Origin: Corynebacterium tuberculostearicum
Lineage (GTDB): Bacteria > Actinomycetota > Actinomycetes > Mycobacteriales > Mycobacteriaceae
NCBI RefSeq assembly: GCF_030503735.1
Contig: NZ_CP073096.1
Span: 930,001-994,000, forward strand
DNA length: 64,000 nt
Direction of reading: 5' to 3'
Both the position numbers and the translations under genes were made by a program. Positions 11,654 through 21,217 of the stretch are shown here, one piece after another (the first letter of the stretch is position 1; the number at the start of each line of letters is the position of its first letter). The notes beneath the pieces were generated by a model. That model did no database searches. It saw only the letters and a program-made list of their open reading frames with translations, and was not told the DNA's origin.

Positions 11654-12466
11654 TTAGTGCGAATCTGCATGCAACGACAATTCGATGTATACCGCCGTCA
11701 ACAGGGCAAAGATATATGCCTGTAGGAAGATGACGATAATCTCGTAAAGCGTGAACAGAACCGCTGCGACCAGGGTCAAGCCACCCACTGCGGTCCAAGC
11801 GTTGAACTGGAAGAAGAAGAAGTTCGTAGCCGAGTACAACAGGACCAAAATGAGGTGACCAGCCAGGAAGTTCGCCATAAGACGAAGAGCCAAGGTGACT
11901 GGGCGCATAACAAACGTAGAGAAAGCCTCAATCGGCACGACAAGAAGGTGCAAGGCCGGCGGCAGATTAGGAATAACCACCGAGGACTTGATGAACTTGC
12001 CAAAGCCATAGCGCTTGGCGCCCGCGTAAATCATGGCGATGTACGCGACAGCTGCCAAGACGATTGGCATACCGATACGGGCGTTCGGAGAAATGTTCAG
12101 ACCCGGCACAATAGTTGTGAGGTTCCAGAACAAAACTGCAAAGAAGATAGAGGCCAAAAGTGGAAGGAAGCGACGTCCTTCCTTCTTGCCCAAGATGTCT
12201 TCTGCGATCTGAACTCGCACGAAGTCAATCGCATGCTCGCCTACGTTTTGAATTCCTTTAGGAACCAGCTTCGGGTTCCTGAAGGCGACAACAAATAGGA
12301 GCACCAGCACGGCCGCCATCAGAAGGCGAACGAGCATGATGCGATCCAAAGCGAACCAACCGTTGGCAAAATCGCTCAACCAGAGGTCAACGACTCCGCC
12401 ATCATCGGTTACGTGCCCCGGGAAAAATTCTGGGTCCAGTTCGGGTGCGTGGAAGCTACCCTTCAT
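11654..12466 (-). CDS. atpB: ATP synthase Fo subunit a
   Basis: 270 residues from MKGSFHAPELDPEFFPGH, the start conserved in corynebacteria. A GTG 45 bp upstream is in frame (12511). Neither start has a clear Shine-Dalgarno. There are five to six membrane helices; the essential Arg is in VTLALRLMANFLAGHL. Subunit a provides the proton half-channels against the c ring. The 13-bp palindrome AACGCTCAGCGTT (12479-12491) lies just upstream of the ATG. Confidence 0.97.
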   Translation of the reverse strand: MKGSFHAPELDPEFFPGHVTDDGGVVDLWLSDFANGWFALDRIMLVRLLMAAVLVLLFVVAFRNPKLVPKGIQNVGEHAIDFVRVQIAEDILGKKEGRRFLPLLASIFFAVLFWNLTTIVPGLNISPNARIGMPIVLAAVAYIAMIYAGAKRYGFGKFIKSSVVIPNLPPALHLLVVPIEAFSTFVMRPVTLALRLMANFLAGHLILVLLYSATNFFFFQFNAWTAVGGLTLVAAVLFTLYEIIVIFLQAYIFALLTAVYIELSLHADSH

Positions 12467-12933
12467 GGCCAATGTTGTAACGCTCAGCGTTCTCTCCCGT
12501 GTTCGGGCCACACAGCTTGTCGAAGGCCGTGTGGTGCGATGGACGTCTCAAACTCTCTGCCTCACACACGGACTCCGTCGCACATCAGCGTGCGTAAGAC
12601 AGGGATTCACCGCTGCGAAAGCCAGCTTTTGCGCTAGCCCGCGGTAACCCGAAGAAAAGCGTATCAGTTAGATCAAGAGTTTTCGCACGTGGGGGGCCAC
12701 TAATGCGCTCCACTTCGCTCCTAAAGGGCGCAATTCCGGCACAAACTCACAACAAAACGGCCACATTCTGCCGAAATCGCACCACGTGGAGTTCATCACA
12801 CTATCCTATTTTCCCACCTTGACGGGGGTAACTAGCGCAAAAACGATTGCATACACCACAAAGAAAGAGGCCCATTGCCTCCCCCAGAGAAAGGCAATGG
12901 GCTCGCGCCGCAGCGCTGAAAGGCGTTCCCCAC
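12467..12933. other. Non-coding gap between atpB and the atpI-like gene
   Basis: No convincing gene is seen in this 467-bp stretch. It holds the 3' terminator of the atpI-like gene (12869-12902) and must contain the promoter of atpBEFHAGDC. AT-rich sequence around 12803-12815 (minus strand AAAATAGGATAGTG) is a possible -10 area, and a weak GlxR-like half site (minus strand TGTGATGAACTCCACG) overlaps it, but no convincing -35/-10 pair could be placed. The palindrome at 12479-12491 is close to the atpB start. Confidence 0.6.
12869..12902 (-). terminator. Terminator after the atpI-like gene
   Basis: A 10-bp perfect stem, CCCATTGCCT at 12871-12880 with AGGCAATGGG at 12892-12901, encloses an 11-base loop. 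Read on the minus strand it is followed by CCTCTTTCTTTG. It lies 30 bp after the stop of the atpI-like gene, so that gene seems to end its transcript before atpB, which then needs its own promoter. Confidence 0.75.
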
Positions 12934-13368
12934 CTACGAGACGTAGGTAACCCGCGAAGTAATGACCGCCCAAACCTCAGAGCCTAAGGTAGCGATAAGC
13001 GCCAACATCACCGTGACAAAAAGAGCCAAGGTGTCGTAGAAATCCATGTCCCGGATAAACATCAGCACCATCACCAAAATTATGACCTTTAGCAGCCACC
13101 CACCCAGCACCACGGCCATGGTGTTGGCAGGCGTGGTATTAGCAGTTAGCAACACGGACAAAGCCGTAAAAAGGACAAAGCCGCCGCCGATGGCCGCGCC
13201 CACCAATACGCCCCAAATTCCTGGGAGCCCACGCATGCCGCCCCACGCGGCTAAAGAGACCACTGTAATTACCAGCAGGGCGAGGCCGCCAAGTTTGACC
13301 GCCCTCTGCATGGGGCGCCGGTGGTCATCAAATTCCGAGGGTTGCGTAGTCGATTGTGCTTCACTCAC
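12934..13368 (-). CDS. AtpI-like membrane protein
   Basis: 144 residues with four predicted membrane segments (GGLALLVITVVSLAAWG; GIWGVLVGAAIGGGFVLFTA; TMAVVLGGWLLKVIILVMVL; LALFVTVMLALIATLGSEVW). Position directly before the atp operon and topology match the ATP synthase protein I family, thought to help assemble the c ring. Sequence identity of AtpI proteins is low, so the call rests on location and topology. It is 16 bp after wecA and followed by its own terminator. Confidence 0.8.
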   Translation of the reverse strand: MSEAQSTTQPSEFDDHRRPMQRAVKLGGLALLVITVVSLAAWGGMRGLPGIWGVLVGAAIGGGFVLFTALSVLLTANTTPANTMAVVLGGWLLKVIILVMVLMFIRDMDFYDTLALFVTVMLALIATLGSEVWAVITSRVTYVS

Positions 13369-13384
13369 GGCTACACACCCTACC

Positions 13385-14560
13385 TCACGAGGGAGCGGAT
13401 TCCTTCACCACGACCGTCTCCCGCGCCGCCGGACCGATCTTTCCTTGCCGCAGTGGTACCAGAGTAGCTGCGAACGCGAGCAGCAAGGCGGCGATAGTAA
13501 CGCCAATGGCCACCGGCGCGGGCACGATGGAAAAGGACACCGCCCCGAAGGCAACAGCGGAGACCCACAGATAGAGCACCAACACGGTACGACGGTGGGT
13601 ATGGCCAAGGGAAAGGAGGCGGTGGTGAATATGCGCTTTGTCCGCCGAAAACGGCGATCGGCCCTGTGACAGGCGTCGAATCACAGCCCAGACAAGGTCT
13701 AAGACTGGAATGAATACTGCCGCGACCACGACGATAATGGGAGACATCAACGCCACAATATCCACAGTTCCATAGAGGGACATATTGATCTTGCCCGACG
13801 CTGAAGTCGAAGCCGCAGCCAATAATAAACCAATGAACATAGAGCCGGAATCGCCCATAAAAATGCGGGAAGGTTCAAAATTATGCGGCAAAAATCCCGC
13901 GCACATGCCCACTAGGGCGGCACTGATAATGGCTGGAGGATATGCCGATACCGCCCCACCTTGATCGTGGAGGACGGTCAAAGAGAAGACCAGAATCGCG
14001 CCGCCGGCAATCATTCCGAGGCCCGCCGCAAGACCATCAAGGCCATCCACAAAGTTGATGGCATTGATGAGCAATACGGTAAAAAAGGCAGTCAGCATTG
14101 TGCTTTGCAGCTGATCCAGGACGACCGTGGTGCCACCGCCAAAAGGTATAAAAAGCAGTGTCCACGTCAATCCCAGCCCGCTCATCAAAGTAGCGGCAAA
14201 GAGCTGGCCAAAGAGCTTAACTATGGCGCTGAGCTCCACGAGGTCATCGACAACGCCGACAAGTACCAACGCCAAGGCCGCCCACAACACCGCATTCATC
14301 TCTGGGGTGACGGGCATAAACCCGCGAGTCAAGGCTGGAAGCTGGGCTGCGAGGAATATTGCCGCTGCGAAGCCGGTAAACATGGCCACGCCACCCATGC
14401 GCGGCGTGGGTTGGGTGTGAGCATCGCGCAGGCGAATCTCAGCCACCCGGCCGGTACGTACCAAAAAGGAGCGCACCACACCGGTAGTGAGATACGTAAA
14501 CGCTGCTGCGACGAGGATGACGAGGGCCAGCTCGCGCAGCGGAACACCACTGCCGCTCAC
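13385..14560 (-). CDS. wecA: Undecaprenyl/decaprenyl-phosphate GlcNAc-1-phosphate transferase
   Basis: 391 residues, MraY/WecA family, an integral membrane enzyme that moves GlcNAc-1-phosphate from UDP-GlcNAc to polyprenyl phosphate. In corynebacteria this starts the arabinogalactan linker unit. Conserved motifs: the double Asp of VLVGVVDDLVEL, NFVDGLDGLAAG, FMGDSGSMFIG and a HIHHRLL loop of the catalytic site. About ten membrane helices are present. The gene follows sua5 by 12 bp and precedes the atpI-like gene, the usual actinobacterial order. Confidence 0.95.
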   Translation of the reverse strand: MSGSGVPLRELALVILVAAAFTYLTTGVVRSFLVRTGRVAEIRLRDAHTQPTPRMGGVAMFTGFAAAIFLAAQLPALTRGFMPVTPEMNAVLWAALALVLVGVVDDLVELSAIVKLFGQLFAATLMSGLGLTWTLLFIPFGGGTTVVLDQLQSTMLTAFFTVLLINAINFVDGLDGLAAGLGMIAGGAILVFSLTVLHDQGGAVSAYPPAIISAALVGMCAGFLPHNFEPSRIFMGDSGSMFIGLLLAAASTSASGKINMSLYGTVDIVALMSPIIVVVAAVFIPVLDLVWAVIRRLSQGRSPFSADKAHIHHRLLSLGHTHRRTVLVLYLWVSAVAFGAVSFSIVPAPVAIGVTIAALLLAFAATLVPLRQGKIGPAARETVVVKESAPS

Positions 14561-14572
14561 GCGAATCCCTCC

Positions 14573-15241
14573 TTAGGCCTGTGGGCGAGTGCGCAGGCTC
14601 TGCGCATCGACACCGATAACCTCACCGACTTCTTCGGCAGATAGTGCGCCTTCGCGCAGCAGGTACGGGCGCTGACCAGAGAGGTCAATGATGGTGGAAG
14701 GCTTGCCGACGGCCGTCTCTCCCCCGTCCAAGTAAACCGTTACGGCTTTACCCAACTGTTGCTTGGCCATCAAGGCGGTGGTCGGTGGCTGGTGGCCGGA
14801 GATATTAGCGGAGGAGACAGCCATCGGGCCGACTTCGCGCAGCAGCTCGATGGCAATGGGGTGCAGCGGCATGCGCAGCATCACAGTGCCGCGGGTATCG
14901 CCGAGGTTCCACGGCAAGGACGGTGCCTGGGGAACCACGATGGACAGGCCACCCGGCCAGAAGGCCTCCACTAGGTCACGGGCGGTATCGGTATAGGAGG
15001 CAACGAGACCACGGACGGTATCCCACGATCCGACCAGTACCGGCACCGGCATATCCGGGCCGCGCTGCTTGGTGGCCAAGAGATTCGCCACGGCGTCATT
15101 ATCAAAGGCATCACAGCCGAGGCCGTAAAGCGTATCGGTAGGCATCACAACGAGGCGGCCAGATTGTGCGGCCTTTACCGCATTATGCATTCCTTCTTCG
15201 CGCTCGGCATCATCGGCGCAGTTAAATATTTTTCCTTGCAT
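14573..15241 (-). CDS. sua5: L-threonylcarbamoyladenylate synthase
   Basis: 222 residues of the Sua5/YciO/TsaC family. It makes threonylcarbamoyl-AMP from threonine, bicarbonate and ATP for the t6A37 tRNA modification. The core motif VVMPTDTLYGLGCDAFD (32-48) and the segment MAVSSANISGHQP are visible. It is a short TsaC-like form with no C-terminal Sua5 domain. AAGGGG precedes the ATG. It lies 32 bp after prmC in a conserved prfA-prmC-sua5-wecA run. Confidence 0.95.
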   Translation of the reverse strand: MQGKIFNCADDAEREEGMHNAVKAAQSGRLVVMPTDTLYGLGCDAFDNDAVANLLATKQRGPDMPVPVLVGSWDTVRGLVASYTDTARDLVEAFWPGGLSIVVPQAPSLPWNLGDTRGTVMLRMPLHPIAIELLREVGPMAVSSANISGHQPPTTALMAKQQLGKAVTVYLDGGETAVGKPSTIIDLSGQRPYLLREGALSAEEVGEVIGVDAQSLRTRPQA

Positions 15242-15273
15242 AGTCTTTTCCCCTTCTTGCCCTCAATGGTGTC

Positions 15274-16110
15274 TTAGTCTACCCCGCGCACCGCAGTGAC
15301 AAAGCGGGGCGTTCCCGTCAGATCCTGCAACGGCACTATTTGTTCGAAACCGCCATAGTGCACCAGCGCGGCTTGAACCGCATCACTCGTGGAGTCATCA
15401 TGCTCGATTGCTACCTTGCCGCCTGGGCGTAGCAGCCGAGCGATGGTAGGTATCAGTCTGGTGATGACTCGCATGCCATCCGCGCCAGCAAAAACCGCAT
15501 CGTGCGGATCATGGTAAACCTCCGGATCTAGGTCCGGGGATTCAGGCACGTACGGCGGGTTGGTCACGATGAGGTCCACTGTCCCATTCCACTGCGCTAG
15601 CGTATCGACTGCCGTGGCATCTGCTTGGATGACCTCTACCCCGCTGCCGTGGGTATTGGCTTCGGTGTAGGCGAGGGCGGTGTCGGCAAGCTCTACTGCG
15701 CACACCTGTGCCTCCGGCAAATAGTGACGCAGGTAGAGCGCTAGCGCACCCGTGCCAGTGCACAAGTCCACCAGGCGGGGGCCGTCCGCATTGCGCACCG
15801 CCCAATCCGCCATGACCTCGGTCTCCGGGCGCGGGATAAATACGCCCGGGCCTACCTTGAGCTCCAACGGACCGAACCAGGTGCTGCCTAGCACGTATTG
15901 CAGGGGCTCGCGGGCCTCGCGGCGGTGAAGCAATGCATCGAAGGCCACATCAAAGCCAGGCATAGGAGCGTGGTCAAGCGGGATATCCATGTGGCCGCAG
16001 TGAATAAGGTGCGCGGCCAAGATGCGCGCATCCCACTCCGGGCTTGCCACCCCTGCAGCACGAAGGCGCTGCACCCCGCGGCGCAGCGCCTTTCCATACG
16101 TGTTGTCCAC
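15274..16110 (-). CDS. prmC: Release factor glutamine methyltransferase
   Basis: 278 residues. It methylates the Gln of the GGQ motif of class-I release factors using S-adenosylmethionine. The N-terminal helical release-factor-binding domain is followed by a Rossmann methyltransferase domain with VDLCTGTGALALYL and the active-site IVTNPPYVPE. It begins 6 bp after prfA, whose product is its substrate, so the two are co-transcribed and functionally linked. Confidence 0.96.
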   Translation of the reverse strand: MDNTYGKALRRGVQRLRAAGVASPEWDARILAAHLIHCGHMDIPLDHAPMPGFDVAFDALLHRREAREPLQYVLGSTWFGPLELKVGPGVFIPRPETEVMADWAVRNADGPRLVDLCTGTGALALYLRHYLPEAQVCAVELADTALAYTEANTHGSGVEVIQADATAVDTLAQWNGTVDLIVTNPPYVPESPDLDPEVYHDPHDAVFAGADGMRVITRLIPTIARLLRPGGKVAIEHDDSTSDAVQAALVHYGGFEQIVPLQDLTGTPRFVTAVRGVD

Positions 16111-16116
16111 GCCCGT

Positions 16117-17193
16117 CTAGCCCTCGGCTTCGAGGCGCTCGGCACGCTCTTGGTCTTGCAAAGCCTTAATCAGGTCATGCATATCGCCATTTAACACGGA
16201 GTCTAGATTATTGGCTTTATAGCCAATGCGGTGGTCTGTGATGCGGTTTTCCGGCCAGTTATAGGTGCGGATGCGCTCGGAACGGTCCATCGTGCGTACC
16301 TGGGAAGCACGCTGCTCGCCAGCCTCCGCCTCGCGAGCCTCGCGCTCCATCTGGTCCAAGCGAGCCTGTAGGACCTGCAACGCACGCGCCTTGTTCTGGA
16401 TCTGGGAACGTTCCTTCTGACAGGTCACGATAAGCCCGGTGGGAAGGTGAGTAATACGCACCGCGGAGTCGGTGGTGTTCACACCCTGGCCGCCCTTGCC
16501 GGAGGAACGATAAACATCCACGCGGATGTCCTTGTCATCAATATTGACAGACTCCACCTCTTCCGGCTCCGGATAGACCAGCACACCGGCGGCAGAGGTT
16601 TGAATGCGACCCTGCGACTCGGTCACTGGGACGCGCTGCACACGGTGTACTCCGCCCTCAAACTTGAATACGGACCAGGCCCCATCGCGCGATGGCGACT
16701 TGGAGCGGAAGGATATGGTCATATCCTTTACGCCGCCCAGATCGGATTCATTGAGTCCCAAGACTTCCCAGTTGAAACCGGTCTTATCCGCATAGCGCTC
16801 GTACATGCGGGCCAAGTCACCGGCAAACAAGGCTGCTTCTTCGCCGCCGGCACCGGCCTTGATCTCCATAATGATGTCCTCGGAATCCTGCTCATCGCGC
16901 GGCGCGAGCAAGTCAGCGAGTTTTTCTTCCAAGTCCTCTACGGACTTTTCTAGGAGGTCCGCTTCTTCTTGAAAGTCATGGTCCTCGTAGGCCATCTCCT
17001 TGGCGTCCGCGAGATCCTCGCGGACCTGAGTCAGCTCATTATTAACCATGATGATCGGGCGCAGCTCCGCATAGCGTTTCGAAAGCTTGCGGAATTGCTT
17101 CTGGTCGCCGGCTACCTCCGGATCACCCATCTGCATCTCAATGCCCTGGTACTCGGACACGATGTCATCAACGAGGGAAACCTGATTAGACAT
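16117..17193 (-). CDS. prfA: Peptide chain release factor 1
   Basis: 358 residues from [15 protein letters not shown]. An ATG 12 bp upstream is in frame, but the AAGGATGAAG preceding the chosen start is better placed for it. RF1 reads UAA and UAG stop codons. The GGQ motif is in [20 protein letters not shown] and the anticodon-like PxT region is in the middle domain. The start overlaps the rho stop by 8 bp, which couples the genes. PrmC, encoded next, methylates its Gln. Confidence 0.97.
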   Translation of the reverse strand: MSNQVSLVDDIVSEYQGIEMQMGDPEVAGDQKQFRKLSKRYAELRPIIMVNNELTQVREDLADAKEMAYEDHDFQEEADLLEKSVEDLEEKLADLLAPRDEQDSEDIIMEIKAGAGGEEAALFAGDLARMYERYADKTGFNWEVLGLNESDLGGVKDMTISFRSKSPSRDGAWSVFKFEGGVHRVQRVPVTESQGRIQTSAAGVLVYPEPEEVESVNIDDKDIRVDVYRSSGKGGQGVNTTDSAVRITHLPTGLIVTCQKERSQIQNKARALQVLQARLDQMEREAREAEAGEQRASQVRTMDRSERIRTYNWPENRITDHRIGYKANNLDSVLNGDMHDLIKALQDQERAERLEAEG

Positions 17194-19015
17194 AATCTTC
17201 TTCATCCTTATCCGCAGCCATCGGGGCCGAGGAGGCCACCTGCATCAAGAACTCGCCATTGGAGCGGGTCTTCTTCAGCTGCTTAATGAGCAGGTCAATG
17301 GCTTGGTGAGAATCCAACGCGGAGAGGATGCGGCGTAGCTTGGTCATGATGCGCGCCTCCTCTGGGACAAGCAGCAGCTCGTCCTTGCGGGTACCGGACG
17401 GGTTGACATCCACAGCTGGGAAGACGCGACGCTCAGAAATGCCACGATCCAGCTTCAGCTCGGCGTTACCGGTGCCCTTGAATTCCTCGAAGATGACGGT
17501 ATCGCCGGTAGAGCCGGTCTCCACCATGGCGGTGGCGATGATCGTCAGCGAGCCGCCCTCTTCGATATTGCGGGCAGCACCCAAGAAGCGCTTCGGTGGG
17601 TAAAGGGCGTTGGAGTCCACACCACCAGAGAGGATGCGGCCGGAAGCCGGGGAAGAGTTATTGTAGGCGCGGCCCAGACGGGTAATAGAGTCCAGCAGGA
17701 CTACGACGTCCTTACCCTGCTCCACTAGGCGCTTGGCGCGCTCGATGGCCAGCTCCGCCACGGAGGTATGCTCTGACGGCGGGCGGTCAAAGGTTGAGGC
17801 AATGACCTCACCGTTGACGGAACGCTGCATATCCGTAACTTCCTCAGGGCGCTCGTCTACGAGGACGACCATGAGGTAGCACTCCGGGTTATTGGTAGAA
17901 ATCGCGTTGGCGATATTTTGCAGAATCGTCGTCTTGCCGGCCTTTGGTGGGGAGACGATAAGCGCGCGCTGGCCCTTACCAATAGGCATAATGAGGTCAA
18001 TGACGCGAGTAGTGAGGCTCTTCGGATCCGTTTCCAAACGCAGGCGCTTATTCGGGTACAGCGGGGTCAGCTTATTAAATTGCGGGCGCTGCTTCGCGCC
18101 TTCCGGATCGATGCCGTTAACGGTATCGACCTGCACCAGCTGGTTGTACTTGCGGCGGTTGCGGCCATTGCCATGCGTATGCGTCGGGCCGGAGACCTTG
18201 ACCTGACCGGTAATAGCATCACCAGAGCGTAGGCCGAGGCGGCGCACAATGCCGTTATTGACAAAGACGTCGGAAGCCGCGGCGCGGTAACCGGTGGTGC
18301 GCAGGAAAGCGACGTTATTGTCTACGACGTCTAGGATACCGCCTACTGCCTGCAGTTCATCGCCCTCGCGCACCTGCAGATCGTTGCCACCGTTATTGTC
18401 ATGATTATTCCCGCGGCCGCGGCGATTGCGGCGGTTGCGGCGCCCACGGCGGTTTCCGCGCTCGTGATTATTGTGGTCATCATGGCGGTTGCCGCGCCGC
18501 TTATTATCGCCGCGGTCATTCTTATCGCCCTGATCATCAGAGCCGTCCTGGGAGTTATTGTCGCGGTTGTCTTTATTGCCGCCCTGCTCCTCATTGCGGT
18601 TGCGTTCCTCGCGCTCTTGGCGTTCTTGGCGGCGGGCGCGGTTACGACGAGCGCGGCGGGCCTGCGAGCGCGACTCGTAGCGCTGTTCCTCACCAGATCC
18701 ATCTTGGCGGTTGTCCTGCTTATCGCCGGATTCTTCCTGCTTTCCTGCCTTCTGCGGCGCATCATCCTGCGCCTGCTTGCGCGGCTTGTCCGTATCTTCG
18801 GACTTCTCTGCCTTCTCCGCCTGTTCTACTTGTGCGGCCTTTTCCACCTTGGCCTTTGCCTTTGGCGGAACTTGGCCGGTCTTAATGGCGGTGATCAGAT
18901 CCCCCTTGCGCAGGGCAGAGACACCACGTAGGCCGCGCTCTGCGGCCATTTTGCGCAATTCCGGCAGCTTTAGGGATGCGAGATCCTGTGCTGCGGTGTT
19001 GTCCGTTTCGCTCAC
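17186..19015 (-). CDS. rho: Transcription termination factor Rho
   Basis: 609 residues from a GTG at 19015 with AAAGGA eight bases upstream; a longer frame to an ATG at 19087 has no ribosome site. The order is a Rho_N domain ([20 protein letters not shown]), a low-complexity stretch of about 150 residues rich in Lys, Arg, Asn, Asp, Gln and Gly (for example [16 protein letters not shown]), the RNA-binding OB fold and the hexameric RNA-dependent ATPase with SPPKAGKTT and [15 protein letters not shown]. The disordered insert is characteristic of high-GC Gram-positive Rho proteins and adds RNA contacts. Confidence 0.97.
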   Translation of the reverse strand: MSETDNTAAQDLASLKLPELRKMAAERGLRGVSALRKGDLITAIKTGQVPPKAKAKVEKAAQVEQAEKAEKSEDTDKPRKQAQDDAPQKAGKQEESGDKQDNRQDGSGEEQRYESRSQARRARRNRARRQERQEREERNRNEEQGGNKDNRDNNSQDGSDDQGDKNDRGDNKRRGNRHDDHNNHERGNRRGRRNRRNRRGRGNNHDNNGGNDLQVREGDELQAVGGILDVVDNNVAFLRTTGYRAAASDVFVNNGIVRRLGLRSGDAITGQVKVSGPTHTHGNGRNRRKYNQLVQVDTVNGIDPEGAKQRPQFNKLTPLYPNKRLRLETDPKSLTTRVIDLIMPIGKGQRALIVSPPKAGKTTILQNIANAISTNNPECYLMVVLVDERPEEVTDMQRSVNGEVIASTFDRPPSEHTSVAELAIERAKRLVEQGKDVVVLLDSITRLGRAYNNSSPASGRILSGGVDSNALYPPKRFLGAARNIEEGGSLTIIATAMVETGSTGDTVIFEEFKGTGNAELKLDRGISERRVFPAVDVNPSGTRKDELLLVPEEARIMTKLRRILSALDSHQAIDLLIKQLKKTRSNGEFLMQVASSAPMAADKDEEDYV

Positions 19016-19369
19016 GGATATCCTTTCGTTGCTTGACCAGGTCCGTTTATGCGGGAGCCGCCGGAGCTTATGCTCGCGGCGTTGCACTGGAAGCCAATGT
19101 GTATTTTTCTAAGACTTCTCGCCCTCGTGCCAAGGCGCATACGCGTCCTGCCGGGCAATAAGTATGAGGCCTCTTCCGTGTCCTTGAGGAGACTTCGCAC
19201 ACCGAGTGCACGAACCGGAAGAAATCAAGAAACGACTGCGGGCAAAAATAGTTCTCTGGGCCCGATTACATAGGAAAGGGGAGTTAAATTTTCCGGTTTC
19301 CTACCAGTCGCGAATAAGTATAACGCATAGGGTGTCACGCCCGCACCATGACACCGCTACAGTAGAAGC
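19016..19369. other. Divergent gap between rho and the acyl-CoA ligase gene, with long rho leader
   Basis: No gene is seen in these 354 bp. On the minus strand a good -10 hexamer TATACT lies at 19317-19322; transcription from there would give rho a 5' untranslated region of about 295 bases, in keeping with the leader-based autoregulation known for rho in other bacteria. The matching -35 is weak. On the plus strand there are a 7-bp inverted repeat and a -10 hexamer close to the ligase start (see the separate entry). Confidence 0.5.
19331..19363 (+). promoter_or_regulatory. Inverted repeat and -10 hexamer before the acyl-CoA ligase gene
   Basis: GGTGTCA (19331-19337) and TGACACC (19349-19355) form a perfect 7-bp inverted repeat with an 11-bp centre, covering the -35 area. 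TACAGT at 19358-19363 matches the corynebacterial -10 pattern TANANT and ends six bases before the ATG, so the mRNA may be leaderless. Repeat and spacing look like an operator, perhaps for a TetR- or FadR-type repressor; the regulator is unknown. Confidence 0.4.
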
Positions 19370-21157
19370 ATGCTTTCCACGATGATGGATATACCCCTCT
19401 CCCTGACCCGCATTTTGGAGTACGGGGCCTCGGTGCACGGAAATACTACGGTCACCACTTGGCACGGCGAAGGCACCGGCTCCGAATTTGATCCGGCTGA
19501 GGAAGTAACCTTCCGCGATATCGCCGCCCGCGCCGCCGCATTCGCCCACGCTATCCATGATGATTTGGGGATCACCGGCGATGAGCGCGTAGGAAGTTTT
19601 ATGTGGAACTGCGCCGAGCACCTTGAGGTAATGTTCGGTACCGCCTGCAAGGGCGCGATTTTCGCGCCGCTTAATAAGCAGTTAATGAATGATCAGATTC
19701 GCCACATCATCAATCATGCGGAAATCTCCGCCATTGTATGCGATCCCCGCTTAGCTCAGCAGTTGGGCAAGGTCCTCACCGGTACAACATCGGTAGCAAG
19801 CGTCATCATCACCGGTGCACAGCCGGCGCAACAATTCGCCCACCTCTTCCCTCGTGGAGTCGAGGTCTATTCTTATGAAGCCCTCATCGATGGCCGCTCT
19901 ACCGTCTATGACTGGCCGGAGCTGGATGAGCGCACAGCCGCGGCGCTGTGCTATTCCACGGGCACCACGGGCGCGCCAAAGGGCGTGCTCTATTCGCACC
20001 GTTCGCTTTATTTGGAGGCAATGCAGCTGCGCTCCTCGGACTCGCTATGCATTACCCACGGTGAGACCTTCCTGTGCTGCATCCCCATCTGCCACGTGTT
20101 GAGCTGGGGCGTGCCGTTTACTTGTTTCATGACCGGCACCCCGCTCGTGCTTCCCGACGCCGACGTTTCCGCCCCCACCCTGGCCAAGGCCATCGCTGCC
20201 ACTTCACCCCGCGTGGCGCATGGCGTGCCTACCATCTGGATTCAGCTTTTCGTTCACTACATGCACCATCCGCCAGAGCGCATGACGCTGACAGAAATTT
20301 ATGCCGGCGGCTCCCCTGTTCCACCGCAGCTCATTAAGATGTGGGAAGAACGCTATGGCGTCGACGTCGTCCATGTCTGGGGCATGGTGGAAACCTCCAC
20401 CGTCGGCAGCGTTGCCCGCCCGCCCCAAGGTGCCTCGGGCGATACCCGCTGGGCATACCGCGTATCCCAAGGCCGCATTCCTGCCTCGCTGGAATACCGC
20501 GTGGTTAATGATGGCCAAGTCGTGGCCCGCACCGACCGCAACGCCGGCGAGCTGCAGGTGCGCGGCAATCTCGTGACCGGCTCTTACTATCACTCGCCTA
20601 CTGCGGAGCCCGGTGAGATCGCCTCCGAATTCCGCGGCAAGCAGGTCGAAGCCGCTGAAGATAAATTCACCGCCGATGGCTGGTTGCGCACTGGCGACGT
20701 CGGGTCGGTAACTAAAGACGGATTCCTCACCGTGGAGGACCGCGCCCGCGATGTCATCCGCTCCGGCGGCGAATGGATCTACTCCGTACAACTAGAAAAC
20801 CTCATCATGTCCAGTTCGCGCGTGGTCGAAGCGGCCGTTATTGGCTACCCCGACAAGCAGTGGGTGGAGCGCCCGCTCGCCGTTACCGTATTGGCGGAAG
20901 GCGTCTCACCTACCATCGAAACCGCCGAAAGCCTGCGCGCCAGCATGCGCAAGGAGCTTCCGAGCTGGATGCTGCCGGAATATTGGACCTTTGTAAAATC
21001 CATTGATAAAACCTCCGTGGGCAAATTCGATAAGAAAGATCTGCGCGCCCACCTGGCTGAAGGCGAGTACAACATCATCCGACTCAAGGGACCCGGTGAA
21101 TCGCAACGCCTCGATCCCACTGGCCCGAATGAATTAAACCGGGAAAACCAGCAATAA
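19370..21157 (+). CDS. Acyl-CoA ligase (fatty-acid-CoA ligase family)
   Basis: 595 residues of the ANL adenylating superfamily. The AMP-binding P-loop is YSTGTTGAPKGVLYSH near residue 195, the second core motif is VVHVWGMVETSTVGS, and the hinge region is GWLRTGDVGSVTKDGFLTVEDR. The A10 catalytic Lys is in TSVGKFDKKDLR. The best family match is medium/long-chain fatty-acid ligases (AlkK-like) that activate acids to CoA esters. The substrate cannot be read from sequence. No classical ribosome site precedes the ATG at 19370; see the upstream promoter entry. It is followed by moaA, which has its own promoter, so the two are probably independent. Confidence 0.85.
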   Translation: MLSTMMDIPLSLTRILEYGASVHGNTTVTTWHGEGTGSEFDPAEEVTFRDIAARAAAFAHAIHDDLGITGDERVGSFMWNCAEHLEVMFGTACKGAIFAPLNKQLMNDQIRHIINHAEISAIVCDPRLAQQLGKVLTGTTSVASVIITGAQPAQQFAHLFPRGVEVYSYEALIDGRSTVYDWPELDERTAAALCYSTGTTGAPKGVLYSHRSLYLEAMQLRSSDSLCITHGETFLCCIPICHVLSWGVPFTCFMTGTPLVLPDADVSAPTLAKAIAATSPRVAHGVPTIWIQLFVHYMHHPPERMTLTEIYAGGSPVPPQLIKMWEERYGVDVVHVWGMVETSTVGSVARPPQGASGDTRWAYRVSQGRIPASLEYRVVNDGQVVARTDRNAGELQVRGNLVTGSYYHSPTAEPGEIASEFRGKQVEAAEDKFTADGWLRTGDVGSVTKDGFLTVEDRARDVIRSGGEWIYSVQLENLIMSSSRVVEAAVIGYPDKQWVERPLAVTVLAEGVSPTIETAESLRASMRKELPSWMLPEYWTFVKSIDKTSVGKFDKKDLRAHLAEGEYNIIRLKGPGESQRLDPTGPNELNRENQQ

Positions 21158-21181
21158 TATTGGCCCTATCGTTGTTAGAGC

Positions 21182-21217
21182 TTGGTGTACCCCGTCCGCT
21201 CTCTTAGACTGGCACCA
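21182..21217 (+). promoter_or_regulatory. sigma-A-type promoter of moaA, likely leaderless
   Basis: TTGGTG at 21182-21187 and TAGACT at 21205-21210 are separated by exactly 17 bp. TAGACT fits TANANT. The start codon A is at 21218, seven bases after the -10, so transcription would begin at or next to the ATG. No Shine-Dalgarno is present before the ATG, which agrees with a leaderless mRNA, common in corynebacteria. Confidence 0.65.

Noticed and set aside
12479..12491. Palindrome AACGCTCAGCGTT near atpB as a repressor site
   Set aside because: It lies within the possible upstream coding extension of atpB, and no promoter could be tied to it, so no regulatory claim is made beyond noting it.
18343..18765. 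Repetitive-looking sequence inside rho as a possible CRISPR or tandem repeat
   Set aside because: It is irregular low-complexity coding for the disordered insert; no constant repeat length or spacers. No CRISPR array was seen in the window.
18401..18931. Very hydrophobic plus-strand frame opposite the rho insert
   Set aside because: It arises because Asn/Arg/Asp/Gly codons of the rho insert read as Val/Ala/Leu/Ile on the other strand. No ribosome site or membrane-family match.
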